Part shown: one piece after another, positions 1 through 4,608 of the stretch | Layout: each line of letters opens with the position of its first letter | Position numbering within the stretch: position 1 is the stretch's first letter | DNA from: JAKBCQ01 sp021807585 | GTDB lineage: Bacteria > Planctomycetota > Planctomycetia > Isosphaerales > Isosphaeraceae | Length of the DNA: 7,848 nucleotides | Assembly (NCBI GenBank): GCA_027325115.1 | Contig: DAHWFG010000575.1 | Location: 1-7,848, forward strand | Direction: 5' to 3' | Notes under the pieces: generated by a model | Seen by the model: only the letters and a program-made list of their open reading frames with translations | The model's database searches: none | Told to the model about the DNA's origin: nothing | Translations under genes and position numbers: made by a program

Positions 1-84
1 GGCGATCCCGAATTTCAGCGTTTCATGGTTCGAGGAATCGTTTGGGCCGCGGGCGCCGATGTATCCAAGAACGCGAGGGATTGA
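1..84 (+). CDS. C-terminal end of a ThuA-like (trehalose-utilisation family) protein, 5' end outside the window
   Basis: Frame 1 is open from the first base to a TGA at 82-84 and shows 27 residues, including DPEFQRFMVRGIVWAAG. That pattern (asp-pro-x-phe-x-x-phe/leu, then x-x-x-I-x-W-A-A-G) resembles the last helix of ThuA-domain proteins, which have a class-I glutamine-amidotransferase-like fold and are numerous in Planctomycetota. They are often secreted and linked to carbohydrate use, although their chemistry is poorly known. Only the tail is visible, so no catalytic residue can be checked and the call rests on one short motif. A strong hairpin 31 nt after the stop codon is consistent with the end of a transcript. 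Another family with a similar C-terminal helix cannot be excluded. Confidence 0.6.
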   Translation, partial: GDPEFQRFMVRGIVWAAGADVSKNARD

Positions 85-114
85 CTCGGATCGATCGAGC
101 CGGCAATAATTCGC

Positions 115-142
115 CGGGTGGGATCGCTAGCGATCCCGCCCG
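115..142. terminator. Long GC-rich palindrome, probable transcription terminator or palindromic repeat unit
   Basis: Positions 120-137 are a perfect 18-bp palindrome, GGGATCGCTAGCGATCCC. Pairing extends outward to 115-142 through one G-U wobble (T119 with G138), giving nearly 14-bp arms and a very stable hairpin in RNA. It starts 30 nt after the stop of the ThuA-like gene, where a terminator would be expected. No T-run follows it, so it is not a textbook intrinsic terminator; it could also act as a 3'-end stabilising hairpin or be one copy of a dispersed repeat. A second small hairpin (arms CGAGC/GCTCG at 155-168) follows. Confidence 0.5.
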
Positions 143-204
143 CGAACCGCCGGCCGAGCGAATGCTCGACCGAGCGATCAACCTGTCTTGTTCGATACGA
201 TATT

Positions 205-213
205 TGTTAAAAT
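205..213 (+). promoter_or_regulatory. Candidate extended -10 element for the small basic protein gene
   Basis: The motif TGTTAAAAT combines an extended -10 TG with the hexamer TAAAAT (208-213). The -35 region is poor: TTGTTC at 188-193 is only 14 nt away. Initiation near 220 would leave a leader of about 85 nt before the ATG at 305 and would rule out the ATG at 212 as the start codon. A similar motif lies upstream of the phosphotransferase gene. This is a pattern match only. Confidence 0.3.
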
Positions 214-304
214 GAGCGTCGATCGACCGTATCACGGCGATTTTGCACGCACGGGCACGGACGCCCGACTCTTGTTTTCATCACATGTTATTTCTTCGAG
301 CACG

Positions 305-670
305 ATGATGCCGCGGTCGTCCTTTTCGCCCCCGCCGGGTTTGCATGATTACGCGTCCTCGAAGCTCACCGAGCACGCAAAGACGCGATTCATCGAACGA
401 TTTCAGGTCGAACCCGAGCACGCCGAGGCGCGCTTACGAGAGTCGCTCAAACGAGCGCGCCGTTTGGGTAGAAACCCCCGAAACGGGACGATCGCGATCA
501 TGGCATTGCACGAAGAACGACCGCTCGTCGGATTAATCAAAAACGCGACATGCTTGACCGTCTTAACTTGGCCGCAATTCGAGCCAAATCTCGCTGAATT
601 TGGCCGAAACCGCCTTCCACGCAAGCACGGACGGCTGATTCGTCGCTTGCTCGACTCCAAACCCGCTTAA
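305..670 (+). CDS. Small basic hypothetical protein with an N-terminal HAKxRFxERF motif
   Basis: I do not recognise a named family. From the ATG at 305 the protein has 121 residues. After a Pro/Ser-rich start comes EHAKTRFIERF, an Arg-rich helical stretch with RLRESLKRARRLGR, then two probable beta strands (TIAIMALHE and LVGLIKNATCLTVLTW), and a basic C-terminal tail. A leading H-A-x-x-R-x-x-E-R helix followed by beta strands is reminiscent of small DUF4258/BrnT/RelE-like proteins, but the match is too loose to name it. No antitoxin-like partner gene lies next to it. The frame is also open from a TTG at 188 and an ATG at 212. I prefer 305 (or 308) because the preceding 30 nt are AT-rich and non-coding in character and a weak GAG lies at 298-300. 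The TAA stop is at 668-670. The strongly basic composition would fit nucleic-acid binding, which is a guess. Confidence 0.5.
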   Translation: MMPRSSFSPPPGLHDYASSKLTEHAKTRFIERFQVEPEHAEARLRESLKRARRLGRNPRNGTIAIMALHEERPLVGLIKNATCLTVLTWPQFEPNLAEFGRNRLPRKHGRLIRRLLDSKPA

Positions 671-696
671 AATCGTTATAAAATTGAAAAATTAAG

Positions 697-725
697 TTGA
701 AACCGGCGCGACGCGGTCGTATAGT
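697..725 (+). promoter_or_regulatory. Sigma70-type promoter for the small membrane protein gene
   Basis: TTGAAA at 697-702 and TATAGT at 720-725 are separated by exactly 17 nt, and each matches the housekeeping consensus at five of six bases. The stretch lies in an AT-rich spacer between two plus-strand genes. Transcription would start near 732 and give a leader of about 95 nt before the ATG at 827. This is the best-formed promoter in the window. Confidence 0.6.
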
Positions 726-764
726 TTTGATGTGGGGGGATCAAACGCCCCGAAGTCGTGCCTT

Positions 765-786
765 ATTATTGTTATGGATTATTGTT
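765..786 (+). repeat. 9-bp direct repeat in the 5' leader
   Basis: ATTATTGTT occurs at 765-773 and again at 778-786, a 13-nt period, inside the presumed leader of the small membrane protein gene. It is AT-rich against a GC-rich background. It could be a regulator or RNA-binding site, or simply low-complexity AT sequence. Confidence 0.3.
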
Positions 787-812
787 TCAGAGACACGGAT
801 GTCTTTGGTCGC

Positions 813-817
813 GGAGG
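813..817 (+). promoter_or_regulatory. Shine-Dalgarno site fixing the start at 827
   Basis: GGAGG at 813-817 lies 9 nt before the ATG at 827-829. A GTG at 758 is in the same frame but has no such site, so 827 is preferred. Confidence 0.65.
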
Positions 818-826
818 CTTAGCGCC

Positions 827-1210
827 ATGCGCGATCGGTGTGTCCGTGTGTTTTACATGGGGCTGATCCTGGCTTTGCCGTTGCTGATCGAGGCGACGGC
901 GAGTGAGCGATCGACGCATAAGCCCCTTGCTTCGACGACGTCGTCGGAACCAACCCGGTTTTTCGCCGGACTCCGCATCGACCCCAATCGTTCTGTTTTC
1001 TGGGTGGAGCTTACGCTCGTCGGCGGGCTCGGCCTGGCTTATCTCACACGATCGAGCTTGCTTCGCGGCGTGAATCCCACGCCGATCCGGTTCGTCGCAT
1101 CGAATCCGCCCCGTTTCGTTCGGTCGTCGCATCCCAACGCGGGATCGACACCGGGCCGAGCGATGCGGATTACGCGATGGCGTCTCGGATACGCAAGCAA
1201 ACTTTTATGA
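827..1210 (+). CDS. Small predicted membrane or exported protein of unknown function
   Basis: I do not recognise the family. The 127-residue product begins with a short basic N-terminus (residues 1-7, three arginines) and a hydrophobic core at about 8-22 (VFYMGLILALPLLIEATA), like a signal peptide or first membrane anchor. A second hydrophobic segment lies at about 57-74 (VFWVELTLVGGLGLAYL). The rest is basic and rich in Arg, Ser and Pro. A GGAGG site 9 nt upstream and a TTGAAA-17-TATAGT promoter support real expression. The last 41 nt (1170-1210) overlap the 3' end of kdsA on the opposite strand, a tail-to-tail overlap with no room for a shared terminator. The C-terminal 30 residues look low in information, so an ancestral stop or frameshift in this tail is possible. 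Two hydrophobic segments would place it in the cytoplasmic or an internal membrane. Confidence 0.5.
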   Translation: MRDRCVRVFYMGLILALPLLIEATASERSTHKPLASTTSSEPTRFFAGLRIDPNRSVFWVELTLVGGLGLAYLTRSSLLRGVNPTPIRFVASNPPRFVRSSHPNAGSTPGRAMRITRWRLGYASKLL

Positions 1211-1994
1211 GCGACTCGAAGTCGTCGAGCGCGAGCGCGTTCGGTCCGTCCGAGAGCGCCTGATCGGGATCGGGATGCACCTCGAGGAAAAGTGCATCGC
1301 ATCCGGCGGCGATCGCGGCCCGCGCGAGGTAAGGGATCATCGGGCGCTCCCCCGCCGATTTTCCCTGCCCTGCGCTCGGCAACTGCACCGAATGCGTCGC
1401 GTCAAAAACGACCGGAGCCCCCGTCGCTTGCATGATTGGAATCGCGCGAAAATCGTTCACCAACCGTCCGTAACCGAACGACGACCCGCGCTCGGTCAAC
1501 ATCAACCCCGCCGTCCCGCATTCGACCACCTTCGCCACGACGTGCGTCATATCCCACGGCGCCATGAACTGACCTTTTTTGACGTTGATCGGCCGCCCCG
1601 TCGCCGCCGCGGCTTCGAGCAAATCGGTCTGACGCGCCAAAAACGCCGGGATCTGCAGCAAATCAACGACCTCGGCGATCGGCGCGGCCTGAATCGTTTC
1701 GTGCACGTCGGTCGTCACCGGCAGCCCCGTCTCGGCTTTCACGCGTTCAAATACCTTCATCCCCGCTTCAAGCCCGGGCCCGCGGTAACTCGTTTTGGAC
1801 GTTCGGTTCGCCTTATCGAACGACGCCTTGAAAATCAGCGGAACGTTCAACCGTTCGCATATCTCCACGAGCCGATTCGCGATGATGAACGTCACCTCCC
1901 CGGGCTCCATCACGCAAGGACCGGCGATCAGCGCCAACGGCTCGCCGCGGCCGATCCTCACTCCTCCCACGCGAACCGGATTGGGGACGTCCAT
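1170..1994 (-). CDS. kdsA: 3-deoxy-8-phosphooctulonate synthase (Kdo-8-P synthase), metal-dependent class
   Basis: The enzyme (EC 2.5.1.55) condenses phosphoenolpyruvate with D-arabinose 5-phosphate in the cytoplasm to make Kdo-8-phosphate for lipopolysaccharide inner core. Family signatures are clear: FKASFDKANR, SYRGPGLEAGM, TTDVHE, LLQIPAFLARQTDLLEA, INVKKGQFMAPWDM, ERGSSFGYG and VFDATHSVQ. Counting from the ATG at 1994 the protein has 274 residues, close to the usual 270-285. The metal ligands of the class II (Aquifex-type) enzymes are present: Cys27 in AGPCVMEP, His201, Glu238 and Asp249. Metal-independent enzymes such as E. coli KdsA have Asn at the Cys27 position, so this one should need a divalent metal. 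The frame also opens at a TTG at 2003, but the AAGGAG site at 2005-2010 lies 10 nt before the ATG and only 1 nt before the TTG, so the ATG is chosen. The gene follows the lipid kinase by 52 nt on the same strand and is probably co-transcribed with it. Confidence 0.96.
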   Translation of the reverse strand: MDVPNPVRVGGVRIGRGEPLALIAGPCVMEPGEVTFIIANRLVEICERLNVPLIFKASFDKANRTSKTSYRGPGLEAGMKVFERVKAETGLPVTTDVHETIQAAPIAEVVDLLQIPAFLARQTDLLEAAAATGRPINVKKGQFMAPWDMTHVVAKVVECGTAGLMLTERGSSFGYGRLVNDFRAIPIMQATGAPVVFDATHSVQLPSAGQGKSAGERPMIPYLARAAIAAGCDALFLEVHPDPDQALSDGPNALALDDFESLIKVCLRIRDAIA

Positions 1995-2004
1995 GTCGAT
2001 CAAT

Positions 2005-2010
2005 CTCCTT
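2005..2010 (-). promoter_or_regulatory. Shine-Dalgarno site of kdsA
   Basis: Read on the minus strand this is AAGGAG, followed by 10 nt and the ATG at 1994-1992. It decides between the ATG and the upstream in-frame TTG at 2003, which would leave only 1 nt of spacing. Confidence 0.75.
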
Positions 2011-2032
2011 CGTTTAATCGAAACATCAACAA

Positions 2033-2044
2033 ATTCTTAAGAAT
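2033..2044. promoter_or_regulatory. 12-bp perfect AT-rich palindrome between the lipid kinase gene and kdsA
   Basis: ATTCTTAAGAAT is its own reverse complement and sits 3 nt after the kinase stop codon and about 39 nt upstream of the kdsA start. It is too short and AT-rich to be a terminator. It could be an operator for a separate kdsA promoter, but no convincing -35/-10 pair accompanies it. Confidence 0.25.
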
Positions 2045-2046
2045 CA

Positions 2047-3009
2047 TCATGCATATCGCATGCGGGGATGTTCAGGCACGATGATATCGATCGCGGAGGG
2101 AAGGATTCCGACCGAGAACGGCGCGGAATCGTCGATCCGATCGGCGCCGATCCGCCCCGCGGGATCGCCGTCGAGTTGAACGGGCGCGTCGGCTGCGGAT
2201 TCGATCGTCACGCTCCGGACCGAGCGATGAACGACACCCGGTTCATCAAGGTGGACGCCGCGAAAAACAAGCCAAAGGTAGCGGAGCATGCGGAACGGCC
2301 CCGCGTCGCGAAACACGACGAGATCGAGCCGACCGTCGTCGTCGAGCGCCGCCGGAGCGAAGGGAAGCCCGAGCGCATACCGCGGCAAGTTGAAAAGGAA
2401 CGCGGTCGATCCGACCAGCACGGACTCTTCGCTCGGGTCTTGAATCCGCACCCGAAGTGCCGGAAATCGGTATTCCAGGCTCGCTTCGAGCACGGGTGAA
2501 ACGTACGCGACGCGTGAAGTCGGCCGAGCGACACCCGATCGCCCCAGGCGAGCGAGGTGGTGGCGAAACACCACGTCGGCGTCGAATCCGAAACCCGCCA
2601 TCAACGTAAACCGACGGCCACCGGCGACTCCCAGATCGATCCGCCGGATTCGACCCGACGCGATCGTCGCGGCGACCCGGTCGGGACAATCGCGCATGCC
2701 GAAATGCTGCGCGAAGAGATTTTCCGTACCGGCGGGAAGAACCGAGATCGGAACGTCGGGGGCTTCGTTGACGAGCGCCGCGACCGTACCGTCACCGCCG
2801 ACCGCCACGAGGCACCGGCACGTCGAATCGCCGCGAGCCCGTGCTACAACCTCGGCTCGCTCGTCGGGTGTCCAGCAGATCCGCGACGCCAATCCGCGGC
2901 GGCCGAGCGCGTCCGCCAGCCGCTCCACTTTCAAGCGACCTCCGCCCACTCCCGAATGACGGTTCGCGACGACCCCCACCCAGCCGTTCGCCGAGCGTGC
3001 ACGCCACAT
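2047..3009 (-). CDS. Diacylglycerol-kinase-family (DAGK catalytic domain) lipid kinase
   Basis: The protein belongs to the DAGK/YegS/BmrU-type lipid kinase superfamily, which uses ATP to phosphorylate diacylglycerol, sphingoid bases or related lipids at the inner face of the cytoplasmic membrane. Counting from the ATG at 3009 (320 residues, normal length), it shows the nucleotide-binding strand VGVVANRHSG (about 11-20), the glycine-rich VGGDGT (70-75) and LPAGTENLFAQHF (91-103; most relatives have GTGND or GTANN here). It also has GFGFDADVV (139-147), DDDGRLDLVVF (223-233) and the C-terminal QLDGDPAG (278-285) that carries the catalytic acidic pair. A TTG at 3045 with GGAG 7 nt upstream is a credible alternative start adding 12 residues, while the ATG has only a weak GGA. 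The lipid substrate cannot be read from the sequence. Its position just upstream of kdsA suggests an envelope-lipid operon. An AT-rich promoter region lies at 3216-3252. Confidence 0.88.
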   Translation of the reverse strand: MWRARSANGWVGVVANRHSGVGGGRLKVERLADALGRRGLASRICWTPDERAEVVARARGDSTCRCLVAVGGDGTVAALVNEAPDVPISVLPAGTENLFAQHFGMRDCPDRVAATIASGRIRRIDLGVAGGRRFTLMAGFGFDADVVFRHHLARLGRSGVARPTSRVAYVSPVLEASLEYRFPALRVRIQDPSEESVLVGSTAFLFNLPRYALGLPFAPAALDDDGRLDLVVFRDAGPFRMLRYLWLVFRGVHLDEPGVVHRSVRSVTIESAADAPVQLDGDPAGRIGADRIDDSAPFSVGILPSAIDIIVPEHPRMRYA

Positions 3010-3019
3010 CGTTTGTCCG

Positions 3020-3121
3020 TCAATCGTCGAAGCCGTCGTCGCCAAAATTCCACTCCAATCCCGTCGCCACGCGTTCGATCCGGCTCCGCCGCGACGGGTC
3101 GCTCCACTCTTCGGCGAGCAT
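3020..3121 (-). CDS. Possible 33-residue leader ORF just upstream of the lipid kinase
   Basis: An ATG at 3121-3119 opens a 33-codon frame with a TGA at 3022-3020, ten nucleotides before the kinase ATG at 3009. The peptide starts MLAEEWSDPSRRSRIERV and ends in an acidic run (GDDGFDD). No Shine-Dalgarno site precedes it. The spacing would permit translational coupling to the kinase if the kinase starts at 3009, but the ORF overlaps the alternative TTG start at 3045. It may well be a chance reading frame in the 5' leader. Confidence 0.2.
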   Translation of the reverse strand: MLAEEWSDPSRRSRIERVATGLEWNFGDDGFDD

Positions 3122-3195
3122 GCCGCCGCCGTCGCTCGATCATAGCCGCGCGGCCGCCGCGGGTCAACGCACGCGACAAGTTACCAATACTTATG

Positions 3196-3208
3196 TGAAT
3201 AGTATTCA
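3196..3208. promoter_or_regulatory. Operator-like inverted repeat
   Basis: TGAATA-G-TATTCA is a perfect inverted repeat with 6-bp arms and a 1-nt centre. A second, overlapping repeat pairs AATACT (3186-3191) with AGTATT (3201-3206). They lie just downstream of the TATAAT at 3221-3216, around the expected start site of the minus-strand transcript, where a dimeric repressor would block initiation. No regulator gene is visible nearby, so any partner is encoded elsewhere. Confidence 0.35.
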
Positions 3209-3215
3209 TTTAGTA

Positions 3216-3252
3216 ATTATACAACTATATAAGCCGAAACGCCGGGAGGGAA
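3216..3252 (-). promoter_or_regulatory. Candidate promoter for the lipid kinase-kdsA operon
   Basis: On the minus strand a perfect TATAAT lies at 3221-3216, but it has no -35 at the right distance. An overlapping TATAGT at 3229-3224 has TTCCCT (3252-3247) 17 nt upstream, a three-of-six -35 match. Either would start transcription about 90-110 nt before the first possible start codon in the leader and about 210 nt before the kinase ATG. Confidence 0.4.
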
Positions 3253-3362
3253 CTCGTTTTGAAGAACGCCTTCGCCAAGATTTCATCGGATTCGATCCGC
3301 ATGCAATCATCGGCGTTTTGATGGATACGAATGAAAAAAGCGAACCGATTCATTGAAACCCG

Positions 3363-3392
3363 TTCTCATTTTCCAGACGCCCGTGTTAAACT
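3363..3392 (+). promoter_or_regulatory. Candidate promoter for the phosphotransferase-enolase pair
   Basis: TTCTCA (3363-3368, four of six bases matching TTGACA) is followed after 18 nt by TAAACT (3387-3392), and a TG at 3384-3385 makes an extended -10. Transcription would begin near 3399, leaving a leader of about 130 nt. This is moderate pattern evidence only. Confidence 0.4.
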
Positions 3393-3527
3393 CGTTCTAG
3401 TTGAACGCCCCCCAGCCCCCGCATCATGCCGCGGTCGCTCGTATGAGACGTTCGGGAATCGATCGGAAACCTGAATCGTACGCCCCCCGCCGCGGAACAT
3501 CCAACCTCAAGATGAATCCTTCCAAGC

Positions 3528-4529
3528 ATGATCGAACTTACGAAAGAAAACGCGGGGGCTTACTGGAGAAGCAACGCCGGCTTGTCCCGAACCGAAGCGA
3601 TCGACGTCGTCGAATTGGCGGGGGGAGTTTCGAACGTCGTGCTAAAGGTTTCGGTCGCGGGGCGTGATGCGATTATATTAAAGCAATCACGCGAGCAATT
3701 ACGCACACGATCCGCGTGGTTCAGCCGATTGGACCGGATCTGGAACGAGCGATCGGCGCTCGATTTGCTGGCGACGATTCTGCCCCCCTTCAGGGTTCCC
3801 GCGGTGCTTTTCGCCGATCCGGAAAATTACGTGTTGGCGATATCGGCGGCGCCCGAGGGGTCGATCGTCTGGAAAGAACTGTTGCTCAAACGATCAATCG
3901 ATCCCGCGATCGGCTCCCGGGTCGGCGATCTTCTAGGATTGATGCACATAAAATCAATCGATCACGATTTACTCTCGAGCAGGCTCGCCGACGTCGTCGT
4001 TTTTGATCAACTGCGCGTCGATCCGTATTATCGCACGGTCGCGCGGGCGCACGGGGACGTCGAGCCGATGATCCTGGACCTCGTCGCGGGGATGCGATCG
4101 ACCGAACCCAAGACATTTGTCCACGCCGATTTCAGTCCTAAGAACATGCTCATTCATAACGGAGAGCCGTTCGTCGTCGATTTCGAAACCGCGCACGCGG
4201 GCGACCCCGCGTTCGATCTCGGGTTTTTCTTGTCTCATCTTTCGCTCAAAGCGAATCTGTTCGCGTCGCAGCGGGTTCAGTTTCTCGAATTGATCGACGC
4301 ATTTCGATCGGCTTATGATCGAAGGATCGCGGGTGCGCCGTTCGATGACGATCGGTTTCGCTCCCGAGTCGTCGTGCATACGCTTGTTTGTGCTTTGGCG
4401 CGAATCGACGGCAAGAGCCCGGTCGAGTATTTGCCCGACGATCTCCGACACTCGATCCGGGAGAAGGCGCTCGACGCAATCGTCGATCGGATCTCATCGT
4501 GGGACGATTTCGTCGCTCGTTTTCTATAG
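3528..4529 (+). CDS. APH/choline-kinase-fold phosphotransferase, methylthioribose-kinase-like
   Basis: The 333-residue protein has the layout of the aminoglycoside phosphotransferase (APH) superfamily, small-molecule kinases with a protein-kinase-like fold. A nucleotide-binding hairpin lies at 30-41 (LAGGVSNVVLKV) and the ATP lysine is Lys52 in IILKQSREQL. An N-lobe/linker follows, with ERSALDLL and LPPFRVPAVLFAD. The catalytic loop is HADFSPKNML (199-208), with Asp201 as the likely base and Asn206 as a metal ligand, and the second metal motif is VVDFE with Asp218. All key residues are intact. The K-Q-x-x-x-x-L-R run after the ATP lysine and the spacing recall MtnK-type kinases, which phosphorylate a sugar hydroxyl. 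No other methionine-salvage gene is visible, so I do not call it mtnK. The start ATG at 3528 has no clear Shine-Dalgarno site. The enolase paralogue begins 79 nt downstream, suggesting co-transcription and a shared pathway. An antibiotic-resistance role is unlikely from the sequence pattern and context. Confidence 0.85.
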   Translation: MIELTKENAGAYWRSNAGLSRTEAIDVVELAGGVSNVVLKVSVAGRDAIILKQSREQLRTRSAWFSRLDRIWNERSALDLLATILPPFRVPAVLFADPENYVLAISAAPEGSIVWKELLLKRSIDPAIGSRVGDLLGLMHIKSIDHDLLSSRLADVVVFDQLRVDPYYRTVARAHGDVEPMILDLVAGMRSTEPKTFVHADFSPKNMLIHNGEPFVVDFETAHAGDPAFDLGFFLSHLSLKANLFASQRVQFLELIDAFRSAYDRRIAGAPFDDDRFRSRVVVHTLVCALARIDGKSPVEYLPDDLRHSIREKALDAIVDRISSWDDFVARFL

Positions 4530-4595
4530 AATCTTCGACTGCGGATCTTGTTAAAGCGAGATATATCGCGGTTTCTTGATCGTGCGTTTGTTCTC

Positions 4596-4600
4596 GGAGG
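4596..4600 (+). promoter_or_regulatory. Shine-Dalgarno site of the enolase paralogue
   Basis: GGAGG lies 8 nt before the GTG at 4609-4611 and fixes that GTG as the start. Upstream, at 4556-4569, GCGA and TCGC flank the 6-nt loop GATATA and could form a weak hairpin between the two genes. Confidence 0.75.
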
Positions 4601-4608
4601 ATTGAATC

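Larger units (their letters stand above)
3122..3527. other. Divergent intergenic region between the lipid kinase and the phosphotransferase
   Basis: This 406-nt stretch has no gene I can support. The 3181-3235 part is strikingly AT-rich and holds the minus-strand promoter-like hexamers and an inverted repeat. The part from 3363 to 3392 holds the plus-strand promoter candidate. The remainder (about 3393-3527) would be a long leader for the phosphotransferase, with no clear ribosome-binding site. Short frames here (a GTG at 3195 giving 53 residues on the plus strand, and an ATG at 3353 giving 42 residues on the minus strand) lack ribosome-binding sites. Confidence 0.6.

Noticed and set aside
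305..670. Toxin of a toxin-antitoxin pair
   Set aside because: There is no small partner gene on either side and the motif match is too weak.
1275..2084. Long plus-strand frame (269 codons) opposite kdsA
   Set aside because: It is the antisense shadow of kdsA, rich in Arg, His and Pro with no family motif, while the minus strand carries every KdsA signature.
3195..3356. GTG-started 53-codon plus-strand frame in the divergent intergenic region
   Set aside because: It has no Shine-Dalgarno site and begins inside the inverted repeat; its amino acids look plausible but nothing else supports it.
3401..3667. TTG-started frame overlapping the phosphotransferase start
   Set aside because: Composition is low-complexity Arg/Gly, it has no ribosome-binding site, and it runs 140 nt into the clearly real kinase in another frame.
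3528..4529. Aminoglycoside resistance gene
   Set aside because: The APH fold is shared by many metabolic kinases; the MtnK-like motif spacing and pairing with an enolase paralogue argue for a metabolic substrate.
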